DNA from: Dysgonomonas gadei ATCC BAA-286
Lineage (GTDB): Bacteria; Bacteroidota; Bacteroidia; Bacteroidales; Dysgonomonadaceae
Direction of reading: 5' to 3'
Length of the DNA stretch: 64,000 nt
NCBI RefSeq assembly: GCF_000213555.1
Contig: NZ_GL891985.1
Span: forward strand, 232,347 to 296,346
Shown: positions 53,359 to 62,406 of the stretch, piece after piece
Layout of the letters: each line of letters starts with the position of its first letter
Numbering within the stretch: position 1 is the stretch's first letter
Translations under genes and position numbers: made by a program
Notes under the pieces: model-generated
Seen by the model: the letters and a program-made list of their open reading frames with translations, nothing else
The model's database searches: none
What the model was told of the DNA's origin: nothing

Positions 53359-53547
53359 CTACAGTAACTTTAATACAATGAATGCAAATAAAAATATAGA
53401 GAGAAAGCCAAATACTATACTTGTTATCTGCTGTTCATCTTCTTTACCTGTAAGATATTTCATAGTTACATTCTTTCTACCAATAGTTCGATAGAATAAC
53501 ATTCTTACAGCAGCTCCAATAAAACATATAAACGGAAATCCATACAT
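53359..53547 (-). CDS. Small membrane protein (62 aa)
   Basis: Two hydrophobic segments (residues ~1-18 and ~43-61) separated by a charged loop (GRKNVTMKYLTGKEDEQQ). It starts 11 bases after the RDD gene stop on the same strand and ends before a hairpin, which supports a real gene at the end of that operon. I do not recognise the family. Confidence 0.5.
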   Translation of the reverse strand: MYGFPFICFIGAAVRMLFYRTIGRKNVTMKYLTGKEDEQQITSIVFGFLSIFLFAFIVLKLL

Positions 53548-53558
53548 AATATCGTCAA

Positions 53559-54143
53559 CTATCCTTTTACTACCTTCGTTCCGGACAACCTGTCATGAAA
53601 TCCGTTTTTTGTAAAAAGAAATGAAACGATGTCGAACGGAGCAATAATCCTCAAAAGAGTCCTTACTATTATATCGGCATTGCTCGGCGCTTCCCCGTTA
53701 TACGTTACAACTTTTGTTTTGGTAATCATTTTACCCAATGTTTTTTGGAACTTGATCTCCAAACCTGCATAATATAAAATATAAGAAGCGAGTGTGATCA
53801 AATAACCGATCAGCATCTGGCTGCCTCTGTGTGCATTTAACGGGAGTGTCAATACGAAGACGGCAATCAACCATATGAATGAATCGATCAGGAAATTAAG
53901 AAATCTTATTCCGGAACCGACGGTACTATTCTCTATCTCTATAGCTTTTCCCTCAGCCTCTATTATTCTTTTTATTATATCTTCAATTTCCTGATCCGGA
54001 ATTTCCCTCTTTGCCAACTCACTATCAGCTGCTTCTAAAGCTTCAGACTGATAATCGTCCCTGCTTATTCGAGTGATCTTTATTAATTCCTCGGCTGTTT
54101 TCGAAGACATTATTTGATTAAAATCATTCCCCATAATACCCAT
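53559..54143 (-). CDS. RDD-family membrane protein
   Basis: 194 residues. A soluble N-terminal ~75 residues contains a helical SKTAEELIKITRISRDDYQSEALEAADSEL segment. The RDD domain follows with RFLNFLIDSFIW (the R and D of the family), a second helix pair (YLITLASYILYYAGLE) and QKTLGKMITKTKV. RDD proteins are thought to transport small molecules or ions, but few are characterised. An AGGAAA ribosome site favours ATG 54143 over 54134. It is 14 bases downstream of the DPP IV gene, so the two are co-transcribed. Confidence 0.87.
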   Translation of the reverse strand: MGIMGNDFNQIMSSKTAEELIKITRISRDDYQSEALEAADSELAKREIPDQEIEDIIKRIIEAEGKAIEIENSTVGSGIRFLNFLIDSFIWLIAVFVLTLPLNAHRGSQMLIGYLITLASYILYYAGLEIKFQKTLGKMITKTKVVTYNGEAPSNADIIVRTLLRIIAPFDIVSFLFTKNGFHDRLSGTKVVKG

Positions 54144-54157
54144 AAGCGATTCGTTTC

Positions 54158-56317
54158 CTATTTCAAAAAATCCTCAAAATAACGGGTTATGTGTTCATGC
54201 AAATGCACACGGTCGCGCCCTGTCATATTATGTCCGTGCCCCGGATATATAAAGAAATCGGGATGTGTACCCTTTTTAATGGCAGAATGCAGGAATTGCA
54301 AGCTCTGTTGCATCACTACGGTAGGGTCTTCATCACCATGTATAAGCATCAGGCGGCCTTTAAGGTCTCCGGCACGTTCTACCATGCTGGAATTCTTATA
54401 TCCTTCCTGATTTTCCTGAGGACTATCCATATAACGTTCGCCATACATCACTTCATAATACTTCCAATCTGTAACAGGCCCGCCTGCTACACCGACTTTA
54501 AATGTTTCGGGATGGCGAAGCATCAGGTTCAGCGTCATAAACCCGCCATAACTCCACCCATGTACTCCTATACGGTCGGCATCTACATAGGCTAACGATT
54601 TCAGGTATTCCACACCTGTCATCTGATCGTCTGTCTCCACCACTCCAAGCCGGCGATGTGTTATATTTTCGAAATCTATTCCCCTGTTCGACGTGCCCCT
54701 GTTGTCCATCGTAAATACTACATAGCCCTTTTCAGCCATGTATATATCCCATCCTCTTACCTGTCCCATCCATGAATTATCTACCATTTGGGAATGAGGC
54801 CCTCCATATACATAAACAATGACCGGATATTTCTTGTTCGGGTCAAAATTCAGCGGTTTCACCAGACGATAATACAGGTCTGTCACATTATCATTCGCTT
54901 TCAACTTACCCAGTGTTATCTCGGGCAACTGCACATTCCTATAAGGATTCTTTGCTGAATAATAAATATATGACTTATTCGATTTGGTTTCAGTAATTGT
55001 CACCTTTCCGGGGTTATTCTGTGAAGTGTATCTGTCGCAGATGAATTTTCCCGAAGCGCTAAGCATGCCGTCATGGACACCTTCTTCCTTCGACAGTTGC
55101 TCTCTCTTTCCTGTTTTCAGATTCAGTTTATAGATATGCTTTTCTATCGGACTTACTTCGGTAGATACATAAAAGAGATTCTCTCCTTTTTCGTCGAATC
55201 CCAGAACAGATGTAACATCCCATTTGCCGGAAGTAATCTGCTTCAACAACTTTCCGGTTGTATCATACAGATATAAATGATTAAATCCATCGCGCTCACT
55301 TTGCCACAAGAACTTCGACGGCTCATTCTTCAGAAATAATACGGGATTTTCAGGCTCTACATACTTCGGATGAATTTCAGTAAATAAAGTCGTTTGCAGT
55401 TTCCCGCTCGCAGCATCGTAACTCCTTACAATGCAAGTATCTTGCCCCCTGTTAACTTCGGCAATATAGATATTTTTTTCATCGGGACTCCATGCTATAT
55501 TCGTCAGGTATTTTTCTTTAGGAGTACCTGTTTTCAGATATACTGTTTGCTGTGTAGCAGGATTGTACACTCCCACTGTTACATGATGGCTTTTCATTCC
55601 GGCCATCGGATACTTTATATTTTTCAGTTTGGCGATACGCGCCGAAATATCTACTAACGGATAATCGGTAACCATCGTTTCGTCCATACGGTAGAATGCA
55701 AGAAGATTTCCTGCCGGCGACCAGAATATACCTTTGTTAATACCGAACTCGTTCCTATGAACAGATTGCCCGGAGACAATGCCCGTATTTGTTTCGTTGG
55801 TTACGGCCGTTTCTTTCCCTTCCGAATCCTGTATATACAGGTTATTATCTTTTGTATATGCGAGCATTCTGCTTTTTTCAGACCATTCGTGGTTATCTAT
55901 CCCGTCTAATGACAGAAACGCAGCCATTATCTTTTTTGTCACAAAGTCATATAAATATATTTTGTCAGGAGTGGCAATCAGTATATTATTCGACTGTGGA
56001 GATATAAACTGAATCGTATTTAAACTTTTCAGCGCTTCATCTTTATCAAATCCCATACCTGAATTAATATCCTGAAGGCTAAGCAATACTTGAGGTTTCT
56101 CTTTATCTGTATTGGGAGCAATCATTACGGAATCACCTTTTATGTAAGTCAGTTTATCTCCATACCATCCCAATTGGCGAGGCATTTCGGCACGATACTT
56201 GCTGAATGTTTTACCTCCGGGCGTCAGGTCTTCTAATGTCAGGGGTATTTCTTGGCTGTATGATTTCATTGGAAGCAAAATGCTTATGGCTAAAAAAAAG
56301 GAATTAATAAATTTCAT
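54158..56317 (-). CDS. Dipeptidyl peptidase IV (S9B prolyl dipeptidase)
   Basis: 719 residues with a signal peptide (MKFINSFFLAISILLPMKSYSQ). An N-terminal eight-bladed propeller is built of repeated WSP/W-type blades (IFWSPAGNLLAFYRMDE, IAWSPDEKNIYIAE). The C-terminal alpha/beta hydrolase has the nucleophile in GWSYGGFMTL, the Asp in HGDEDPTV and the His in GHGHN. The DW/EE-type recognition residues are near YRMDETMVTDYP. DPP IV removes X-Pro or X-Ala dipeptides from peptides in the periplasm. It heads the operon with the RDD and small membrane genes. Confidence 0.95.
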   Translation of the reverse strand: MKFINSFFLAISILLPMKSYSQEIPLTLEDLTPGGKTFSKYRAEMPRQLGWYGDKLTYIKGDSVMIAPNTDKEKPQVLLSLQDINSGMGFDKDEALKSLNTIQFISPQSNNILIATPDKIYLYDFVTKKIMAAFLSLDGIDNHEWSEKSRMLAYTKDNNLYIQDSEGKETAVTNETNTGIVSGQSVHRNEFGINKGIFWSPAGNLLAFYRMDETMVTDYPLVDISARIAKLKNIKYPMAGMKSHHVTVGVYNPATQQTVYLKTGTPKEKYLTNIAWSPDEKNIYIAEVNRGQDTCIVRSYDAASGKLQTTLFTEIHPKYVEPENPVLFLKNEPSKFLWQSERDGFNHLYLYDTTGKLLKQITSGKWDVTSVLGFDEKGENLFYVSTEVSPIEKHIYKLNLKTGKREQLSKEEGVHDGMLSASGKFICDRYTSQNNPGKVTITETKSNKSYIYYSAKNPYRNVQLPEITLGKLKANDNVTDLYYRLVKPLNFDPNKKYPVIVYVYGGPHSQMVDNSWMGQVRGWDIYMAEKGYVVFTMDNRGTSNRGIDFENITHRRLGVVETDDQMTGVEYLKSLAYVDADRIGVHGWSYGGFMTLNLMLRHPETFKVGVAGGPVTDWKYYEVMYGERYMDSPQENQEGYKNSSMVERAGDLKGRLMLIHGDEDPTVVMQQSLQFLHSAIKKGTHPDFFIYPGHGHNMTGRDRVHLHEHITRYFEDFLK

Positions 56318-56733
56318 ACTATAATTTTATTTTTAAAGGATGGATGGAAACTCGCATGACAAAATTATCCTGTACTTTGGTGAATTGCGATCCATGTTCG
56401 TTTTCATACCCATAGCTGATTTTTTAGTGAACAAAGATAGTGAATTTCTATGTCGCAGATTTATCTGACAGGTACAGATTTACACCTCAATAGTTTATTA
56501 TCATCAAAAGTGGCAATAGGTCAGTCAGTGAATTAGTTTTTTTTTAGAACAATTTATTTTTTTAAACGTTTTAGAAATAAAAGTTATACTTTTGCGTTAC
56601 TAAGTATAAGAAAGGGAAATTTACACATAGCATAAGAACGTATTTAATGATATATTTTTCAATCTAACTACTTGTGGTATTTTAAATTTAAAAACAACAA
56701 ATAGGTCCACGACCTTATCTAAAGAACGACAAT
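56318..56733. other. Divergent promoter region between DPP IV and thioredoxin lipoprotein
   Basis: 416 bases without a gene. It holds a TACTTTTG -7 box for the plus gene (56587-56594), leaving a ~140-base leader before ATG 56734. No hairpin or riboswitch-like structure was recognised in the leader. Confidence 0.65.
56587..56594 (+). promoter_or_regulatory. -7 box for the thioredoxin lipoprotein
   Basis: TACTTTTG matches TAnnTTTG. The leader to the start codon is unusually long (~140 bases). Confidence 0.55.
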
Positions 56734-57867
56734 ATGTTAAAAAACAATATATTATACTACACCGGACTTATTCTATTGTTTGTTTCAATAGTCACGTCAT
56801 GTAGTAAAAATCCAAAAGAATTTGAAATAAGCGGAAAACTCGACAATGTAACAGGTGATCATTTTTTCATGTCGCATGAGATCGGAGACTCCGTATTTAT
56901 AGACACTGTCGCCATCAGTGCAAAAGGTGAATTTTCTTTCCGTAGCGAAATTGATACACTGACAGAATATTCATTGTACTTTAATAAAAATACAAAAAGC
57001 ACTTTCGTTCTTGCCAACAAAGGATGGAAGGTAGAGCTTAAAGGCGACGTACTATATCCCGACCTGATAGATGTAAAGGGTGGTGACGTAAATGATGATT
57101 TAACGAACTTCAAGGAAAAAAATAAAACTTTGCTCAAATCGCGCGCCGACATATTGAATACTGCCGAAAAGAACATTAAAAACGAAGACAGCCTGGTAGT
57201 GAAAGATTATGTGGTGGAACTAAAAAACATTAATTTCGAGTTATCCAATATAGCAGCCGCATATGTAAAAGCAAATCCGGACAAGATAGCCAGCGTAATG
57301 TTGATAAATACATTTTTTAAGGATGAGACTTCCATCCCGCGGCTTGACGAAAACCTGTCTTTGTTGAAAGGCAAAGCCATTGACTTTCCACTGACAGCAG
57401 AACTTAAAAGTTTTAGGGATAAAATTAAGTTGTCGGCAGTAAATGCTTATGCTCCGGGATTTTCAATAAAAAATATACAGGATAAGACGGTGCAATTATC
57501 TGACTTTAGAGGCAAGTATGTACTTCTTCTATTTGCTGCTACCACATGTGATGTATGCCGCGACGAGAAACAAGATGCAATCGATGTCTACAATGAATTG
57601 AAAAAGCAAAAAAAGAATATCGAATTCATTTCCATTGTAAAAGATTCAGAACAGGTACCTCTTAGTGAAAATATAGCCGATTCTGTAAAATGGAATATAT
57701 TACCTGTGAAGGGAGGATGGGCCGCAAAACCTTTCGACACCTATTACATCCGTGAAATACCTTACAACATACTGATTTCACCGACCGGTATCATTCTGGA
57801 AAGAGATTTGCCTATCCGTGCAGTTATAAGCAAGATGGAAGAACTCACAGGCGAAAAGAAAAAGTGA
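56734..57867 (+). CDS. Thioredoxin-like lipoprotein (DUF4369 plus AhpC/TSA-TlpA type)
   Basis: 377 residues. Lipobox IVTSCSKN (Cys ~23), then an N-terminal DUF4369 domain (FEISGKLDNVTGDHFFMSHEIGDSVFIDTV), a helical middle and a C-terminal thioredoxin fold. The redox pair is CDVC (in LFAATTCDVCRDEK, ~residues 271-274), and the cis-Pro region is REIPYNILISP. Such Bacteroidota proteins are thought to maintain disulfides or reduce substrates in the periplasm. A partial GTAGGGGC palindrome behind the stop (57890-57917) ends in a T-run and may act as terminator. Confidence 0.9.
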   Translation: MLKNNILYYTGLILLFVSIVTSCSKNPKEFEISGKLDNVTGDHFFMSHEIGDSVFIDTVAISAKGEFSFRSEIDTLTEYSLYFNKNTKSTFVLANKGWKVELKGDVLYPDLIDVKGGDVNDDLTNFKEKNKTLLKSRADILNTAEKNIKNEDSLVVKDYVVELKNINFELSNIAAAYVKANPDKIASVMLINTFFKDETSIPRLDENLSLLKGKAIDFPLTAELKSFRDKIKLSAVNAYAPGFSIKNIQDKTVQLSDFRGKYVLLLFAATTCDVCRDEKQDAIDVYNELKKQKKNIEFISIVKDSEQVPLSENIADSVKWNILPVKGGWAAKPFDTYYIREIPYNILISPTGIILERDLPIRAVISKMEELTGEKKK

Positions 57868-57889
57868 GATAAGCAATCAATAATATGAA

Positions 57890-57925
57890 GTAGGGGCAAA
57901 TAAATATTCGCCCCTATATTTTTTT
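57890..57925 (+). repeat. Short GTAGGGGC-family palindrome acting as possible terminator
   Basis: TAGGGGC..AATAAATATT.GCCCCTA followed by TATATTTTTTTT. It is the compact form of the 60-bp family, positioned right after the thioredoxin lipoprotein gene, and would form a good rho-independent terminator. Confidence 0.7.
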
Positions 57926-57953
57926 TAAATTATCCAATATTTTTCTTACTCCC

Positions 57954-59399
57954 TCAAAACATCGAGAGCAACAACTTATCTATAGCCTGCACTATCCGGC
58001 TACGTGAACCCGTAAAATTATTGACCATTATGGTAAAAGCATATTTCTTATCCCCGTCAATATAGTATCCCGCAAAGCATTGCACGCCATAGATACTGCC
58101 GCTTTTCATCGAAATCTTCCCTGCAAGGCGTGTTCCTTTGAGCCGGCTGCCTACAGTTCCGTCCTTCCCTGCTTTGGGCAACGACTCCAGAAATGCATCG
58201 GCATACTTGCTTTTTGCCTGCATATACACCAGCAGATCGCACATGAATGCAGGACTCACGGCGTTGGACGGGGCAAGCCCGCTTCCATCGAACATAGTAA
58301 GCGCATCGGTATTCAATCCCCGGGCCTTCCATAACTCTTTCGTTTTGTCAATCCCTGCATCCAGGGCAGAGGAGTATATATCTGTCGTTTTTGTACGGCC
58401 TACGGTACGTATAAGATGTTCCGCATAGTGATTGTTGCTCCTTACATTGGTATCCTTTATGATATCTTTCAATGGAAAAGACTCGTGGCGATAGAATATA
58501 TCTTCGTTAAAAGTCTTTCGATTCTTCGAATACATCTGATTGAAATACCTGTCATACGTGCTTTCTACCGTACCCAACTTAAAGCCCTTATCAGTCAACT
58601 GCTTTGCCAATACTTCGCCGAGATATAAGCCCGGATCTGGAATATCGCCTTTTATACTGAACGACGGCCTTCCACCGGGGATATCTCCCGAAAGAAGTCT
58701 GTTTACAGAGAAAGGTTCCCCGTGAATATATCCGTTGTCCTGCCCTGTAGCATTCATCGTAAGGGTATTGCGGAACGATAGGTTCATTTCAGGCCGGGTC
58801 TTTATTATAATGGGACATGTATCGAGACGCATTGTATTGAAAAACAATTCATAGGTATTATCATAAATACTGATACCATAACTTGCCGCAGCATAATAAT
58901 TACCCATATCCTGATATGTCCATCGTTGCGATACGCCTTCATATCCAAAATAATCATCGACAATGGTAATATCCAGTTTTTTTGTTGAATCGAATTTCTG
59001 TCCTATCTGTTCTGTCCATCGGGAAAGGAACTCGTCAGGCGTATTATCCAGATGTTCGGTGCCCAGCGTAGGATCGCCATATCCATGCACCAGCAGCCTG
59101 TCCGATTTATCTTTGTCTATAGCCAGAGTCGTCTGATATTTATAATCGGGACCCAATATTTCCAGTGCGGTGGCGGTAGTTACTACCTTTAGTATGGATG
59201 CGGGGGTGTATGCCCTGTCTTCATTATGTCCGGCTAGTTTCGTCCCTGACAAGTCCTTTACACAAATACCAACGGAGGCATGTTTGAGCCCCTGATGATT
59301 AAGAAAAATTTGTATTCCGGCTTGTTTTACCTGTGCATTCAGTATATAAGGAACTAATACCAAGAATGTTAATAAATATCGGCTCTTTGCTTTCATCAT
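57954..59399 (-). CDS. dacB: D-alanyl-D-alanine carboxypeptidase/endopeptidase (PBP4)
   Basis: 481 residues from ATG 59399 (MMKAKSRYLLTFLVLVPYILNAQ), a good signal peptide; the frame is open upstream from 59498, but that part overlaps the divergent gene's promoter. Active-site motifs of class C low-molecular-weight PBPs are all present: SxxK in PASILKVV, SxN in VRSNNHYAEHL and K-S/T-G in SMKSGSIYG. PBP4 trims pentapeptides and splits cross-links in peptidoglycan. Confidence 0.95.
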   Translation of the reverse strand: MMKAKSRYLLTFLVLVPYILNAQVKQAGIQIFLNHQGLKHASVGICVKDLSGTKLAGHNEDRAYTPASILKVVTTATALEILGPDYKYQTTLAIDKDKSDRLLVHGYGDPTLGTEHLDNTPDEFLSRWTEQIGQKFDSTKKLDITIVDDYFGYEGVSQRWTYQDMGNYYAAASYGISIYDNTYELFFNTMRLDTCPIIIKTRPEMNLSFRNTLTMNATGQDNGYIHGEPFSVNRLLSGDIPGGRPSFSIKGDIPDPGLYLGEVLAKQLTDKGFKLGTVESTYDRYFNQMYSKNRKTFNEDIFYRHESFPLKDIIKDTNVRSNNHYAEHLIRTVGRTKTTDIYSSALDAGIDKTKELWKARGLNTDALTMFDGSGLAPSNAVSPAFMCDLLVYMQAKSKYADAFLESLPKAGKDGTVGSRLKGTRLAGKISMKSGSIYGVQCFAGYYIDGDKKYAFTIMVNNFTGSRSRIVQAIDKLLLSMF

Positions 59400-59434
59400 A
59401 GACAGATTGTTACGGGAAATAAGAAAAAATAAAA

Positions 59435-59442
59435 TATCTTTG
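59435..59442 (+). promoter_or_regulatory. -7 box for the AI-2E-type transporter gene
   Basis: TATCTTTG, 37 bases before the start at 59480; part of a small palindrome (ATATCTTTG..AAAGATAT) in the divergent gap with dacB. Confidence 0.6.
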
Positions 59443-59479
59443 TAAAGATATATCAAATAATTTAAAACAGCATCCGCAT

Positions 59480-60616
59480 ATGACAATGGGACAACCATTC
59501 GACAAGCCTTTTACTTTCGATCGCACTATCCGACTGCTGATAAGCGTATTGGCTATAGGAGCCGCCCTCTACTTTCTGTATTTACTGAAAGATGTATTGC
59601 TCCCTTTTTTCATAGCATGGCTTTTAGCTTATATGCTCAATCCATTGGTACGCTTTTACAAAAGGAAATTAAAGCTCCCTCATTCTATAGCTGTTATACT
59701 TACACTACTATCAGTGGCGGGGATATTCACACTACTCGGATTTATACTGGTTCCTCTTATCGAAAATGAAATATGGCAAATCAACAACCTTATTGCAACT
59801 TACGATCTGTCGGTAATAAGCCAAAACGGGATTCCGGTAAGTGTGGCTGATATTATAGGTCGGTATGTTGACTACAAAGAACTTCAAAGCACATTGTCGA
59901 AAGACAATCTTGCAGAAATTATCCAATATGTAAGCCCTGCCGTAGAATCCCTTTTTTCGGGTACAATATCCTTCCTCTTCGGCCTTACAGTAGTCTTTAT
60001 TGTTATCTTATACCTGATATTTATATTGCTCGATTATGATAAGATAAATGAACTCTGGAGATTCCTTATTCCACCTAAATACCGCCCGATAGTAGGGCGT
60101 ATAACACTGGACGTGGAAACCAGCATGAACAAATATTTCCGCCATCAGGCATTTATCTGCTGCATTCTGGCAGTGCTGTATGCTACCGGATTTCAGATCA
60201 TAGGTTTGCCGATGGCAATTATGTTTGGCCTTTTTGTAGGTCTTGTACATATGATACCATATCTTCAGGTCATCACATTCCCGCCGGCAATATTGCTTTG
60301 CTGGTTGCGGGCATCGCAAACAGACGATAGTTTTTGGGTTATGCTGGGATTAGTGGCTCTTATATACGTAATTGTGCAATGTATTATGGATCTGTTCTTA
60401 GTACCGAAAATAATGGGAAAAGCAATGGGCCTGAACCCGGCAATCATTCTCTTATCTCTTTCGGTATGGGGTTCGCTATTAGGCATAGTGGGTATGATAA
60501 TCGCTATCCCCTTAACTACCATGCTACTGTCATATTATAAAGAATTTATCACCTCAGCCGAAAAACTGCAAGCCATAGAACAAGCGCAACAGGAGATACC
60601 TTTCGATGAAAGTTGA
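59480..60616 (+). CDS. AI-2E family transporter (PerM-type)
   Basis: 378 residues with about 7-8 membrane helices. N-terminal LLKDVLLPFFIAWLLAYMLNPLVRFYKRK and the C-terminal VGLVHMIPYLQVITFPPAILL with GLNPAIILLSLSVWGSLLGIVGMIIAIPLTTMLLSYY are the family blocks. A soluble middle part (~residues 95-150) lies between helices. Members export AI-2 or act as ion/proton antiporters; many are uncharacterised. It heads a run with the DUF3127, rpsO and argB genes; ATG 59486 is an alternative start. Confidence 0.9.
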   Translation: MTMGQPFDKPFTFDRTIRLLISVLAIGAALYFLYLLKDVLLPFFIAWLLAYMLNPLVRFYKRKLKLPHSIAVILTLLSVAGIFTLLGFILVPLIENEIWQINNLIATYDLSVISQNGIPVSVADIIGRYVDYKELQSTLSKDNLAEIIQYVSPAVESLFSGTISFLFGLTVVFIVILYLIFILLDYDKINELWRFLIPPKYRPIVGRITLDVETSMNKYFRHQAFICCILAVLYATGFQIIGLPMAIMFGLFVGLVHMIPYLQVITFPPAILLCWLRASQTDDSFWVMLGLVALIYVIVQCIMDLFLVPKIMGKAMGLNPAIILLSLSVWGSLLGIVGMIIAIPLTTMLLSYYKEFITSAEKLQAIEQAQQEIPFDES

Positions 60617-60678
60617 GATTAATTGATTTTTTTGTATCTTTATGCCTCGTTTTTGAAAATCAACAAAATAATATAATA

Positions 60679-61050
60679 ATGCAGTTAACAGCAAAATTAA
60701 TTCAAGTACTTCCTGTACAGACAGGTATGGGTAAAAACGGAGAGTGGAGGAAACAGAGCATCATTCTTGAAACCGATGGCATGTATCCTAAAAAAGTATG
60801 CATGACCTTCTGGGGTGATAAAATAAATGAATCTATACTTCAAATAGGAAATATTCTGGATGTGTCTTTCGATGTAGAAAGCCGTGAATATAACGGAAAC
60901 TGGTACACAGACCTCAGAGCTTGGAAAGTAGAACCTGCAGGCACAAGTCAACCTGCTCCGGCGCAATCATACGGACAAGCAAGTCAACCTACACAAGCCG
61001 CTACCCCGGTGGACTTTAGTGGAGACAGTGGCGACGACCTTCCATTTTGA
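60679..61050 (+). CDS. DUF3127 OB-fold protein with SSB-like C-terminal tip
   Basis: 123 residues from ATG 60679 (MQLTAKLIQVLPVQTGMGKNGEW). The first ~90 residues form a five-stranded OB-like barrel (KKVCMTFWGDKINESILQIGNILDVSFDVESREYNGNWYTDLRAWKVE). A Gln/Pro/Ala-rich disordered linker follows. The last residues, SGDDLPF, closely resemble the acidic tip of single-stranded DNA-binding protein SSB (DDDIPF in E. coli), which recruits repair and replication enzymes. The family has no accepted function; an SSB-related role is inference. It sits ahead of rpsO, which has its own promoter. Confidence 0.88.
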   Translation: MQLTAKLIQVLPVQTGMGKNGEWRKQSIILETDGMYPKKVCMTFWGDKINESILQIGNILDVSFDVESREYNGNWYTDLRAWKVEPAGTSQPAPAQSYGQASQPTQAATPVDFSGDSGDDLPF

Positions 61051-61069
61051 TGGATTTTCGGGCTAAATA

Positions 61070-61100
61070 TTTGTCTGTCAAAAAATAAGTTTTATCTTTG
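61070..61100 (+). promoter_or_regulatory. Promoter of rpsO (-33 and -7 boxes)
   Basis: TTTG (61070-61073) and TATCTTTG (61093-61100) with a 19-base spacer: an exact Bacteroidota consensus promoter, 30 bases before the start. Confidence 0.85.
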
Positions 61101-61130
61101 CACCTCGTTAAATAATATAAATAACAACTT

Positions 61131-61400
61131 ATGTATTTAGATTCAGCTAAAAAGCAAGAAATCTTCGCAAAACACGGAAAGTCTAACACTGATACTGGCT
61201 CACCTGAAGCTCAGATAGCATTGTTTTCATACCGTATTTCGCATTTAACTGAGCATTTGAAGTTAAATAAGAAGGATTATAACACTGAAAGATCTCTAAG
61301 ACGCCTTGTAGGTAAACGTCGCCGTTTGCTTGATTACCTGATAGATAATGATATTGAAAGATATCGTGCTATCATCAAAGAACTAGGTATCAGAAAGTAA
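61131..61400 (+). CDS. rpsO: 30S ribosomal protein S15
   Basis: 89 residues, the normal S15 length. SPEAQIALFSYRISHLTEHLKLNKKDY and RRLVGKRRRLLDYL are the rRNA-binding helices. S15 binds 16S rRNA helix h20-h22 early in 30S assembly. A consensus promoter precedes it and a hairpin with T-run follows. Confidence 0.98.
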   Translation: MYLDSAKKQEIFAKHGKSNTDTGSPEAQIALFSYRISHLTEHLKLNKKDYNTERSLRRLVGKRRRLLDYLIDNDIERYRAIIKELGIRK

Positions 61401-61424
61401 TCTTTCGGAGAAAAGATTTATTAA

Positions 61425-61460
61425 GGGATTGTTTCTATTGGAACAATCTCTTTTTGTTTT
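61425..61460 (+). terminator. Terminator of rpsO
   Basis: 10-bp stem with wobble pairs (61425-61434 with 61441-61450), loop CTATTG, then TTTTTGTTTT. Confidence 0.85.
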
Positions 61461-61489
61461 ATCTTTATACACACTCATTCAGCAAACAT

Positions 61490-62263
61490 ATGGAGAAGCT
61501 AACTATAATAAAAGTAGGCGGAAAAATTGTAGAAGAAGAACAATCGCTGAAACAACTTCTAAAAGATTTTGCCCGTATAGAAGGATATAAAATACTAGTT
61601 CATGGCGGAGGACGATCGGCAACAAAACTGGCAGAGCGTCTGGGCATCGAAAGCCGTATGATAAACGGCCGCCGCATCACCGATTTAGAGACACTGCAAA
61701 TAGTAACAATGGTTTATGGAGGCCTTGTTAATAAGAATATTGTGGCAGGACTACAAGCCCTGAACGTGAATGCTCTTGGACTTACAGGCGCAGATATGAA
61801 TTTGATACGTTCCGAAAAAAGACCCGTAAGAGAAATAGATTATGGATTTGCAGGAGATGTAAAGGAGGTAAACACGGCGATACTGTCTTCTCTGATATCT
61901 CAGGGCATAGTACCCATATTAGCCCCTCTCACACATGACAAACTTGGCAATATACTAAACACCAATGCCGACACGATAGCAGGAGAAACGGCAAAAGCCT
62001 TAGCCAACGTTTTCGAGGTGAGCCTTGTGTATTGTTTTGAAAAGAAAGGCGTGTTAATGGATGAAAATGATGATGATAGCGTAATTCCATCACTAAACAA
62101 AGCAGCATTTAAGGATCTGGTTCAGAAAGGTGTTATACAAGGAGGCATGATACCTAAACTTGACAATGCGTTCGAATCTATCGAAGCAGGTGTAAAAGAA
62201 GTGGTGATAACCAGTGCAGACGAGATAGGAAAAACCTCAGGCACACATATTTATCTCCCTTGA
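61490..62263 (+). CDS. argB: Acetylglutamate kinase
   Basis: 257 residues from ATG 61490 (MEKLTIIKVGGKIVEEEQSL); a TTG at 61454 lies in the rpsO terminator tail and is rejected. Amino-acid kinase blocks are IKVGGK, LVHGGGRSATKL, NGRRITDLETL and ADTIAGETAKALA. It phosphorylates N-acetyl (or in some Bacteroidota N-succinyl) glutamate in arginine synthesis; which acyl donor is used cannot be decided here. No other arg genes are adjacent. Confidence 0.92.
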   Translation: MEKLTIIKVGGKIVEEEQSLKQLLKDFARIEGYKILVHGGGRSATKLAERLGIESRMINGRRITDLETLQIVTMVYGGLVNKNIVAGLQALNVNALGLTGADMNLIRSEKRPVREIDYGFAGDVKEVNTAILSSLISQGIVPILAPLTHDKLGNILNTNADTIAGETAKALANVFEVSLVYCFEKKGVLMDENDDDSVIPSLNKAAFKDLVQKGVIQGGMIPKLDNAFESIEAGVKEVVITSADEIGKTSGTHIYLP

Positions 62264-62361
62264 TAAAAATATTCCGTTAAGTGGTTATTAAAATATAATC
62301 GATAAGATATCTTTTCTTTATTATTTCTTACGAGTTGTTAAAGAATATCAGCAAAAGAATA

Positions 62362-62369
62362 TATATTTG
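62362..62369 (+). promoter_or_regulatory. -7 box for the barrel gene at 62407
   Basis: TATATTTG, 37 bases before the start codon. Confidence 0.6.
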
Positions 62370-62406
62370 CCTACGACAAGTTTTAATTTAACCTAATAAG
62401 ACAATT

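Noticed and set aside
59400..59498. Upstream extension of dacB to 59498
   Set aside because: It would put a 33-residue non-signal segment before a perfect signal peptide and overlap the divergent gene's start and promoter.
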